A stretch of 64,000 bases of DNA from Endomychus coccineus. Its lineage: Eukaryota; Arthropoda; Insecta; Coleoptera; Endomychidae. Shown here piece by piece: positions 38,101-50,100 of this stretch. Under the pieces are notes generated by a model, which saw only the letters and a program-made list of their open reading frames with translations, had not been told where the DNA came from and searched no databases. Made by a program: the position numbers and the translations under genes. The number at the start of each line of letters is the position of its first letter. Within the stretch, counting starts at the first letter, position 1. Where the stretch lies: NCBI GenBank assembly GCA_958510875.1, contig OY294070.1, positions 20,575,631 to 20,639,630 on the forward strand. Direction: 5' to 3'.

Positions 38101-41100
38101 GAACAAATATTTGAAAAAAATTAACCTGGTTCATACTGCAGCAGAAGACCTTTGCAAGCCATAAGTATAACCTCATATATTAAAAAAAATTAATATACTA
38201 TTGATTTCGCACATGTACAGGAAGACGTGATTGAACTGAAATAGACATGGATATGTATAATAATTTTCAGCAGAAAGAGCTGTCCGATAGTGATGATAAT
38301 GAATATACACAAAAAAACAGGAACTGACTAAATCGTTGATCTACTTGTTTTCAATATTCTAAATAATACAATTATGAAATTAATATAACGTAAAAATAGA
38401 AAAAACTATGGAAATACTTTATACTATAAAAAAAATTATATATTTAATTTTCCTACCACCAACTTGTTTATTTTAAATTATTGTTCTCATCCTTTAATAC
38501 TTAAAAAAAATTATTTATTTAATTTTCCTACCACCAACTTGTTTATTTTTAATTATTGTTCTTATCCTTTAATATTGAAAAATAATTAAAATTTAAAATA
38601 ACTATTTACTTATGTTTGTATATCTTTTATTTTTTTCTATTTTTTAAGTCACTAAGATTCAAAAATGTTCATTCTATTTTTTTTTAAATCATTAAAAGTA
38701 GAATTTAATCAGGTGCATTTTGTTTTGTAATTCAGTTTACTCTGATGATGGCTACTAGGTAGCTTAATAGTATTTTTGGTGAACTCTTTTTAGTAATGGC
38801 AGATAAAATTGAACAAGTGTATTGATAATGAATATACACAAAAAAAACAGGAACTGACTAGGTCGTTGATCTACTTGTTTTCAATATTTTAAATAATATA
38901 ATTATTAAATTAATATAACATAAGAATAGAAAAAACTATGGGAATACTTTATACTATAAAAAAAAAATATTTATTTAATTTTCCTACCACCAACTTGTTT
39001 ATTTTAAATTATTGTTCTTATCCTTTAATACTAAAAATTAATTAAAATTTAAAATAACTATTTACTTATGTTAGTATATCTTCCATTTTTTTCTATTTTT
39101 TAAGTCACTAAGATTCAAAAATTTTCATTCTATTTTTTTTTAAATCATTAAAAGTAGAATTTAATCAGGTGCATTTTGTTTTGTAATTCAGTTTACTCTG
39201 ATGATGGCTACTAGGTAGCTTAATAGTATTTTTAGTGAACTTGTTTTAGTAATGGCAGATAAAATTGTACAAGTGTATTGATAATGAATATACACAAAAA
39301 AAAAACAGGAACTGACTAGGTCGTTGATCTACTTGTTTTCAATATTTTAAATAATATAATTATGAAATTAATATAACATAAAAATAGAAAAAACTATGGA
39401 AATACTTTATACTATAAAAAAAAATTATTTATTTAATTATCCTACCACCAACTTGTTTATTTTAAATTATTGTTCTCATCCTTTAATACTTAAAAAAAAA
39501 GTTTATTTCATTTTCCTACCACCAACTTGTTTATTTTAAATTATTGTTCTCATCCTTTAATACTAAAAATTAATTAAAATTTAAAATAACTATTTACTTA
39601 TGTTTGTATATCTTTTAATTTTTTTCTATTTTTTAAGTCACTAAGATCCAAAAATTTTTATTCTATTTTTTTTGAATCATTAAAAGTAGAATTTAATCAG
39701 GTGAATTTTGTTTTGTAGTTCAGTTTACTCTGATGATGGCTACTAGGTAGCTTAATAGTATTTTTAGTGAACTCTTTTTAGTAATGGCAGATAAAATTGA
39801 ACAAGTGTATTGACTATAAGTCACTAAGATTCAAAAATGTTCATTCTAGTTTTGTAAAATCATTAAAAGTAGTATTTAATCAGGTACATTTTGTTTTGTA
39901 ATTTAGTTTACTCTGATAATGGCTACTTGGTAGCTTAATAGTATTTTTAGTGAACATTTTTTATTAATGGCAGATAAGATTGAACAAGTGTATTGACTCT
40001 AAAATAGAATACTTTACAGAGGGGATTGAAGGACTTATAAATTGCTGTTAAAAAAAACATTTCCTATTATTTGTGGGTAACTCAAATAGATTCAAGTTAC
40101 GTTGGTAATTGATAATACCTTTTTATGACGTCACATTGTTGGTGCAAGGAATATTACAATTTAAAAGTGTAAGTTGTTTTTTTCAACATAAATTGTGTAT
40201 TGTGACTCGATTCTGTTGCCTCGAAACGTATGATGCGTTCAATAATAAAAGCGGCTTTTACATTAAAATATGGAAATTATATTACCGAATGATGGTTGGT
40301 GGTGACCCATGCTGGGAGGCTGAATCATAAGATGGTGCGGATTCGTTTGCGGCGGAGGCTGCTTGTTATGTATACCGTGTCGAAGCAATTGGTTACCTGG
40401 CGATAACCTGTCATGATGATGCGTGTGATGGTGAGTATGTTGGTGATTCGAAGCCGATCCAGAAGAGGAATGATTCAAGCTAGCAGTAGCCGAAGCCTGC
40501 AAATATAAATCATACAATTAGATCCAACACGATCACAACCTAATAGATTTGTTAAAAAAAAATTACAGAAATTGAAATCTGAAAATTTGAAGTTGCGCTT
40601 CACAATAATACCATGCTTGAAGTTTAATTGCAACATAATGCCAACCTTATATTGAGAAATAATTATTGTAATGGAACTCAAGTTCATTTCAAAAGATAAT
40701 TTCGCAAATTCCCTGGGACGATGTTAGTGTTAATTTGTCACCGGAATCGTGATCATCGACCCCAAAAACCCTCGAGAGACAAGTTTGATTGCGTTTCTGA
40801 GCATATTAAAAACAGTTCCCGGAAATGACCCTAGGTACTCAAGGTACCATGACCACCAGGTGACGAGTGTCATGGTCATGACCGGCAACCTCAAGAGAAC
40901 CTCCCTAAAAAGTTTCACTCCATTGCAGAAGATATTTTCACGAATTTACTGGAGACAACGTGAGTACCAGGATCTCCTGGCCCCCATGCACCTCGTTGCT
41001 CCAATCCGATTTCAGAATCGTGATCAGCGGTCCCTAAAACCCCCAAGTAAGAAATTCTGACCTATTGCGGCTATATTTGGCTACTTTTTTTTACATTGAA

Positions 41101-44100
41101 TTTTAGCTCCTGAAAGTGCATTAAAAAAGATCCATTTTCCTCTAGAAATGCTAAAATGCATGTAAGCAAAACACAAACTGGTAACATTGTTTTAAAATAA
41201 CTTCTAGAATCGATTTAAAAAATCATTTCCTCGACTATTTTTAAATCTACTAACCTGTGAAATGGGAGTATGTGGTGAACCGGTCCTCACGGTTTTCTGG
41301 TTGACTTTGTGTTGGACCGATTGACTGGAACTTGTACTTGTTGAATGTGATATTGTGATAGAATGACTTGAGCCACCTCCATAATTGTGTTTTTCCGAAC
41401 TAGCGTGGACCGAACTGTGATGCGATGTCGAATGATTGTGTGTCAGAGTCATTTCATGAGTTTGATGTCTTTCAGCACCTGAAAATGTTGAACATTGGAG
41501 TATCAAATAAACTATAAAAGTGGATAGGAAGTCATGGACCTGTCGCATGGCCACCAAGATACCCAGACCAGTCCCCTCTAGACTATTCTCTGTGGGGGTC
41601 ATCTCAAAGACAAAACTTATTCAAATGTTAGCAGGAATATTGACGAATTAATCCAAAATATTGAAAATGCAAGGAATTTTAAATGTGTATATATTAAATG
41701 CTTAGAAAGGATTGCAAAAACGTTGTCAACATTGCAAACAACAAAACGGAAATCAGTTCAGTTTTTTGTATGCCATGTTATTTGGGTGTTCCTTTTGTTA
41801 GATTTTGTAGATGTTTATTGTTTTAAAATGCTTATCTGATTTAACAATTTTTAATTTGCAAAATATTCAATATATAGTGTTAAGTACGAGCGTACTCAAA
41901 GTATAAGATGATGCTAGAAACGATGGGAGAAAAGTACCCTAGCCGCTAGTCTCTAGTAGCCATCAAAACAGTAACATTTCATGTTCGGTACGACGATCCA
42001 GATATAGTAAAAGAGCTTTGTTGTTAGAAGCTTGTTGATAGTAATATAGATTTTATAATTAACACGTTTTTTTAATTCAACATAAGAGTTTGTGTCATCA
42101 CAATCAAAATCACACTGGTCCTTCGAAATCATTACTCCTTAGTGAGTACGAAACATATAGTTATTCTGTCCTTTTCTTTTTTGCTCTATTTAGAAATTAC
42201 TTGATTATAATACGGAAAAATTAATAATTTGCCAAAAATTGAAAATAAACGAAAAAAATAATGTCAGACCCTTCATATTATATATTGTTGAAAAAACCCT
42301 CTTTTCTACAGGTTTGTGTCATAACTTGAAAATGGAAAGCGCTAAAAATATACCCCCTACGCCAATGGATTGCAAGCAAAAAAGTGACCATATAATGTTT
42401 TTACATGGCGATAGCTCCAACATTATACATGTTACGAGGCTTTGTTGAAATCTAGAAAAATCCAGTATTTGGCAACAACGCCTAAGCAAATGACACGAGT
42501 CACAATTCACAGGAACCCCCAAATTCGTCTAAAAAAAAAGAGCTAGAGGACGCGCGGTCGGTTTTTTCTAGCGCGAATATTAACACGAGTCAAAATTCAC
42601 AGGAACCCCCAAATTCGTCTCAAAGCTCGAGGATGCGCGGTCGGTTTTTTCTAGCGCGAATATTAACAGAAATACCCTATAAGGACATCCAATTTGGTTC
42701 GCCCTGTACAAGGTAATACAGCCACTTGCTTTATTCCAAAGCTATGGCGGGCAGTGAAAGTCGTGTAAAACTGATTATACCCAAGCTAAGGCATTCCGCC
42801 CTATTAGTTTAATCTCATTCCTATTAAAGGCAATGGTGAGACTGATTGACAGACTTGAGAGATGGCCCACTAAAGGCCCACCCCTTACACTGTCGTCAAC
42901 ACGCCTACCAGGCAAGCCTCTAGACTGAAATGGCTTTGCATCATCTAGTCACAAGAGTAGATGGTGCTATGGCCCGTGAGGAACACGTCCTGGGAGTAAT
43001 TATGGACATCGAAGGGGCATTTGATAACACGTCCGTCGAGTCTATCTGCTCAGACGCTGAGAAGCATGGAATCAGTCCAACATTGGTCTCTCCGCTTCTG
43101 TGGTGCCTTGTAGTCGATGGACTCTTGGAGGAACTGGAAGAGGCTGGGTTTTATGTCCAAGCCTATGCCGATGACTTGGCTGGCTTCATCTTTGGGCGGC
43201 ACATGGGGACGATGTGCGAGCAGTGGCGGCTCGTGAACTTTTTAAGAGAGGAGGCTGGACATAAAACGTTCTTGTAAAAATATACTCTATTCAGCCAATA
43301 AATTTAACCTTTGCACAGCGACCGTACCAGCTACTTCAGTGCCAAAATTAATTGTTGCCAAGCAAGAACCAACGTGGAGGTGTAGTTTCTCTTGGCAAAA
43401 AATTTTTTGTTCGTTTTTTTTTTCTTTGGATTTTTGATATTTTTTATTTTTTTTTTGAAATTTTTCATATTTTGTTTTATAACCTTTTTTTATATATTAA
43501 CGGAATTCTACGGTCTTTAGTTTGCGAAAAATGATCAATAATATTATCATAAAATGTATCATTTTGTTTTAAGTGTTTTACTAAATCTTTTTCAATAGAT
43601 ATCAAACTAACATTGTATAAACGATTTTGGCCTAATGTATTTAGCATGTAAGTTTTAATTCGTTTGAGAGTAGAAAATGATCTCTCCACCGATGCCGACG
43701 TGACAGGAATGGTGACTGTCAAACAAAGTAGTTTATAAAACTGAGGTAAAACTTGTTGCAAATCATTGTCTATCATATATTTTATCATATCGGCGTGAAT
43801 GTCGTACTGGCCTAAAATATCTTTATCCGAGTAGGTATATAACCCATAATCCATTGTGCAGTGCTATTTTATAAAAAAATTTATATTTTAGAACTAAGTT
43901 ATCTAAAAGTGTATTGGGAAACTCTTTTGAAAAAGATTCGAAAAATCTTCTATTCGTCAAGTCGAAAAATTTCAATTCATGTAAATCGGAAAATCGAATC
44001 TCAATTTGACCTTTAATAGTATCTAAAATTTCATAAAAAAAGTTGTTTATAATTTAGTTTCTTGTCTACCAAATTATATGTTTTCCTCCTTTAACAATAT

Positions 44101-47100
44101 TCTGTTTACCGGTTAATTTAAACTTAATACTCGATGTAATATGTTCCTGCGATTTTTCATGTCTATCTATACCACGAGCTAAATTTTTCAAATCATCATA
44201 ACCCGAGTGTCCCCAACATGAAGTTGTATCAGATGTAAATAGCAAGCAATATAATTTATTGTGTATTTCGATTTTGAAACATACCTGTCATCGTCACCAC
44301 TAATCCTTTCAAATCCGGTAAAGGCCGTTTATTTTTAACAAAACACTTTTCTATCATATGTTAATCCACTAAATGGATTTCCTAAGAACCCAGTAACTAA
44401 GTCACTCATCTTTTTAACGTTCACCGATTAGATAAATTATAACTTAACTACTTAACCTTACTTCGCCTCGCGGTACAAAACCAAGAACTAACGGAACACG
44501 ACACGTGTGGCATTCTTCTAGCGGAAGGGCGGTAGCAAGTAATCGTATTTCATTCGACCGACGATTCCGTACGAGAAGCTAGCTTCCATAGGATGTTGCC
44601 ATATTCGCTCTTTTACCCTATCTAGCAATTGAACTGCTTGGAAAACGGCAACTGTGTTGACCACACGTATTTAGCGTTTGGGATATATAGAGAATCTAGC
44701 CTCTGGCCACTGTTACCAGATTAAAAATAACTACTGAGAACGGGGAATTAATTGTAAAATTTAAAGAATTTTCAGAGAAACAGGAAATAAAATGGAGAAT
44801 GTTCATTAAGATAAATTGGTGAGGAGGCTGAGCCTCCTTAGCCTCCTTCGAGGAGCCGCCACTGTGTGCGAGCTGCAAAACACGCTGCTCAGCATAGTGG
44901 CTCAGGGTGAATCCTGACAAAAAGGAAATTGTACTGTTTACAAGGAAACGTAAGCTGGGCAGACTGTCAGAGATTACTTTTTCTGGCAAGGTCCTGCAAT
45001 TCAAAGGGTCGGTGATGTTTCTGGGAGTAATCCTAGACTCTAAATTGACCTGGCGCGAACACCTCGAATATCGAGTGAGGAAGGCCTCTGCGTCATTTTG
45101 GGCGTGCAGAAGAGCTTTCAGCAGCAAAGAATCTTTATTTTATCTATACCGCTGGGATCAGGCCTGTGGTTACCTATGCTGCGGTAGTGTGGTGGTCGGG
45201 GACAAGGACTCGTATGTCCCAGCGGCCCCTGGACCGACTGCAGCGGCTTGCATGTGTAGACTTATTCAGTGGTATGAGGTCGGCTCCAACGAGAGCACTT
45301 GAAGCTCTCGCCGGATTACCACCTCACTTTACATTTATACATGAAAACTGAGGCCATGAGAAATGTGTATAGGTTAAAAGGCCTAGGCCGCTGGTCCAAA
45401 ACGCATTACTCTTGTGGACACTCATCGATTTTAAGTGAGGCAATCTCTAAATGCCCATACTAGAAATGAAGCAGGATATCATGATCCCAGCTATATGTCT
45501 CACTTCTCCCAAAATTCTCATCCCGGATAGAAGACATTGGAGTAACGAAACTTTCACCCTTATGCCACCAGACGGACTCGTATGGTTCATAGATGGGTCC
45601 AAGGTAGGTCAGGCTTCTGGGGCGGTGTACCTATAAAGGCCAAAGATCATTATCTCAATGAATCTTGGCGCTTATTGCGCGGTTTTTCAGGCAGAGGTCT
45701 ACGCAATATTGACTTGTGCCATGGAAAACCTTCGAAGAAACTATGTAAATAGACGCATATATATTTGCACAGACAGACAGAGCTCTCAAATCACCCAGAG
45801 CCACATCAGGGCTTGTCAAAGAATGCAGGGATACACTGGCTGAACTACCTAGGAGAAATAAAGTTCAACTCATCTGGATCTCTGGACACAGTGGAGTTGA
45901 AGGAAACGAAATGGCCAACTCCCTAGCCAGGCGAGGGTCGTATGGCGCCCCCGTCGGGCCGGAGTCAATGGTCGCTTCATCAAAATGCGTGGGGGGTCCC
46001 TTCTGGGCCAACTGAATGAAGAGTGCATGAGGCAAGCAAAGCTCTTCATCAAAGTGCATTTGCCTAGGCTCTCAAAGAAACTCCGTTCTCTGAACAGAAG
46101 GGACATCAGAGAGATGACTGGAAAACTAACCGGTCACTGTCGTCTTAACAAACACCTTCACACTATGGGCATCACAGATGATCCAATATGTAGGAAATGA
46201 AGAGAAACTGAAGAAACTGCCTCTCAGATCCTGTTGGAATGCCCAGCATTAGCATCCCTTAAGCACCGACACTTCGAAGTATCAAAGCTGCTTCCAAAAG
46301 AACTTATGGAAGGTAGCACTGGCAATATTCTGGGTTTCTGGCGGGCCACAAACCTGCTAGAATAGAATCAGTTTCTGACCACGGGACGCACCAATGGGCT
46401 CAGCTAAGTGGGCTAAGCCCCCTCCCAACAAACGATGAACGAAGGTAATACAGCCATCACACCTCAGGCTGTAAACTCCAAATTTCTTGAATTTGTTTAT
46501 AGATTTATTAATACACGAGTATAGATTATTTATTGTTTTAAAAGCGACGTATTTACTCTGGTTTTTAGAGAAATTGAGATATATTATTTTTACTGTTATT
46601 AAGGTGGGGGACCATTGAGGTTTATTAATGCCTAGACCCTTTGCGTCAAGTGTCACTTAGTGGAGCAGGTCCCACTCGAGTGTTCACTCGGCTATCAAAG
46701 GGCCGAAAGCCAGAATATTTTTGGAGAACCCTTAATTACTTAAATTAATTTTTACATTCGGTTGTTTAGGTGAATATGGACAAATTTCAGTAATTCAAAC
46801 TGTCTGCGTACATTTAATTCGTTCAATAGAAGTAGGTCAGAGATCAAAGCCGTGCCAACAAAACTGGCCGTTTTTTTAGTGTCAGTTAAGAGAAGGTTCA
46901 CTGTACTTACCATTGTCTATGGGTTCCCTGATTTCCTTTTTGCTCGTCAACGTGCTACTAGTCGTATGTTGCGAAGACATCAACGTAGCGCTGACCGTGT
47001 CGATTTTAGGAGGAACATCCACTCTGGTAGACGGGGGTGGTATTGCGTGAGGTTGTGGTACGGGATAAGCATACGGATAAGAGAACGGGTACGAGTACGG

Positions 47101-50100
47101 ATGGGAATGAAACGGATGCATGGGGTGAAGAAACGACGGGTGCATTAGGGGATGCGAATGTTGCGGTTGATACGGATGACTCTGAGATGGATGCATGCTC
47201 TGGGTAAGCGATGTCGGCGTACCCGAGCTTGAGCTTATTAGATTGACCGCTGAATGTGGAGAATTTGTTCCTGGAAAAAATATCTGTGTAGTATTGAAAA
47301 GCTTCTGTATGTAAATATGTAAACACGTGACTCACAGGTTATCTGTAGTTCAGTGACATCTAGTTATAATAAAATACACTATGTTCTTAAAGAGAGAAGA
47401 ACACTCAAATAATCAGTTTTCTGCAAAGTGACTCGACTTAAAGTATTTTTATGTTTCTTCTTTCGATTTCTGGTATATTGAACTACCTAATTTTTTGCCG
47501 CTAAATGAATATCCGCACTAGTTTTTTATGATGAAATTCGTTATAACTTGGAATCGTGAACGAATCTCCGTACGCTGCTGCAAACTTAAGCAGCCGATGT
47601 GTTTCTCTGTAATTTGCTCGATAGGCCCAAAATTTGGCCCTCTAGACGCACAAACACATTTATTAGAATAGCTTCATTTCTGCTCAACCCAAATCGATCT
47701 GCTTGGACTTAAAATACTCGTTAACAAAACCTCTAATAGAACCTAGAATTTGGATCCCGTGAAATGTTTCTAACCTCAAAAAATTTCAATTTTTCGGTTG
47801 TCCAAAATTGTCTTGGAACCAAAATGTTTGAATTTTGAATATTAGGTGCAGAATAATGAAATCTTTCGAATGAATTTGGTTTTAGATCGATTACTGAAAA
47901 AATTCGTAAATACGGATTTTCCACAATGGCCGATTTTGGCGTCAAAAAATTAGGTAGTTTAAAAAACGGTCGTACATACAGGTCTGGAAACTCGGGGCTG
48001 TTTCCTATGTGAGAAGTGGGACCGCTAAGCGTCGACTGTCGCGTAGTACCAAAAGACGTCACGTGAGAGTATTCTCTGACAACTGTCATTCTTAAGTTGT
48101 AACCACAAGGAATACCTGCGTTTTTAGAAACAAATTACGAAACTGTGCATTGTGCCGGAATGCAAAACGTGGTACAAAAGTGTGAACCAAGAAACTTCTG
48201 TTTTTGCCGAAAGATGCGAAAAGGCGCAAAAAGTGGGTGCTTGCGATTCCGGATAGAAATCGTTTTAACGAGGTCTTTTATGTGTGTGAGTATGTATGAC
48301 GAAAAAGGGGAAGTTATTTTTAAGGTGAGTAACCCATATTGACAAGAGTAACAGTTCTATTCCTCTATCAAATCAGAATAGTAAATATTGCGTTACGAGG
48401 AAAATTATTTTACTTAATAATGTGATTGTTGCCATACTTCGAGATCCAAGCGCCAGCTAGTGGCTGAGCGTAAGAGACCCATGTCAAACATACGAGTCCC
48501 CAGACCTGTATGTACGACCGTGGTTTAAAATACCAGAAACCAAAAGAAGAGACATAAAAATGCTATCTTTCCACCGAAGCAAAATATGAAAAAAAAAAAA
48601 ACTCTTTGACATATACTCAATTTTTCAATGTGCTAAAAAAACAAACTAAATGGGCCCTATCTTGGGCCCACGACCTCGAATCGACTTGGGCCCGAAGCCA
48701 AAAATCGCGTATCAATTTTACCAACAACTTTTGTTTACACATTTTTTCATATAACCCATATAGTGCTCAATACGGTATTTTTGAAATAAAATTTTTGAAA
48801 CAAAATGCATCCGACGGAAAAAAATATGTAGACAAAAGGACCCCTAAATATTTTTGTCCAAAACTTATTTTCCCCCCTAATACCCTTAAATTAGCCAATT
48901 CCTGGGGGAGCTCATGAGGCAATAAATAAAAATTGAGAAAATAATTGAATAATACTGACGAATAGGCCTGAAAATGACGTCAGATTTTCAAAATTCCTTT
49001 TCCCCCCTGCTCTGATCCCCCCCACTCGGTTCATCCAGCAATTTTGGAAAAAATTGATCAAAATTGGATGAAACGGTGGACTCGGGGGGTTTTCAGGGTC
49101 GCTGATTACGATCGCGACTTCAAAATTGAAAAATATCTCATCCCCATTCCTCTAATTAACCCCCCGTGCTGTTCATCCAGCATTTTTTGAAAATATCCAT
49201 CAGAATTGGATGAAACGGTGGACTCGGGGGCTTTCAGAGTCGCTGATTACGATCCCGACTTCTAAATTGAAAAATATCTCATACCCCTTCCTCTAATTAA
49301 CCCCCCATGGATTTTTTCATTCACATTTTTTCATCCACATTTTTTTCATGAGATCGAGATGAACAACATGGGAGGTTAATTAGAGGAGGGGGGATGAGGT
49401 ATTTTTCAATTCTGAAGTCGGGATCGTAATCAGCGACCCCAAAAACCCCGTCCACGGTTTCATCCAATTTTGATCAATTTTTTTCCAAAATTGCTGAATG
49501 AACCGAGTGGGAGGGGATCAGAAAAGGGGGGAATAGGAATTTGGGAAATCTGACGTCATTTTCAGGCCTATTCGGCAGTATTATTTAATTATTTTCTCAA
49601 TTTTTATTTATTGCCTCACGAGTTCCCCCAGAAATTGGCTAATTCAGGGGTATTGGGGGGGGGGGGGCGTTCTGCATATCTTTCACCGTCGAATGCATCC
49701 TGTTTCAGCCTGATCGGTTGTTATTCAAAAATTTTGAATAATCGACCTATTTTCATACCATATTGACTGCACTAATAGTTTTGAATCAAAACGCAAAAAA
49801 TCGAGAAATGGTCATTTTTGGGTCCAAAAATTGGCCATAGTTTTTCGAGCACAGGGTTAATCAAAATTTAAACTACACCATCGTGTCAAAATACATAAGA
49901 ATAGACTAAAATTAAACCTCGCAGAAATTCGGACAAAAAAATTCCTTTAATGACTGGACTAGTATGAAATAATCAATTCAACTTACCAGTTTGTCGTAAT
50001 GGCGGCGTTTGCGAAACTTGTATGATCGACGTGGGAGTTCCACCCGACGTTTTGGGAGTAGAACACTTATCACTACTCTGAGCCGGACTTGCCCTACTCG

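Larger units (their letters stand above)
42725..46441 (+). mobile_element. R1-like LINE with 15-bp target duplication, split by a hAT
   Basis: Flanked by perfect AAGGTAATACAGCCA at 42710-42724 and 46442-46456. It is 5' truncated and starts inside the reverse transcriptase. Recognisable pieces: FRPISL-like block, LGVIMDIEGAFDNTS (motif A), a deletion joining GISPTLV to SPLLWCLVVDGLL, QAYADDLAGF (motif C with intact YADD), then after the hAT the thumb region (LGVILDSKLTWREHLE). Then RNase H: WFIDGSK, QAEVYAI, ICTDRQ and WISGHSGVEGNEMANSLAR, where the last Asp is Asn. The tail matches 5926-6850. Stops and frameshifts make it inactive. Confidence 0.88.

Noticed and set aside
38236..38310. Possible start of a piggyBac-type transposase (MDMYNNFQQKELSDSDDNEY)
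   Set aside because: Only about 25 codons before a stop, and partly made of the satellite unit. The acidic start alone is not diagnostic.
46852..47148. + strand 98-residue Arg-rich frame
   Set aside because: It is antisense to the His/Pro/Tyr-rich Gug exon. Arginine richness is the complement of the exon's codons.
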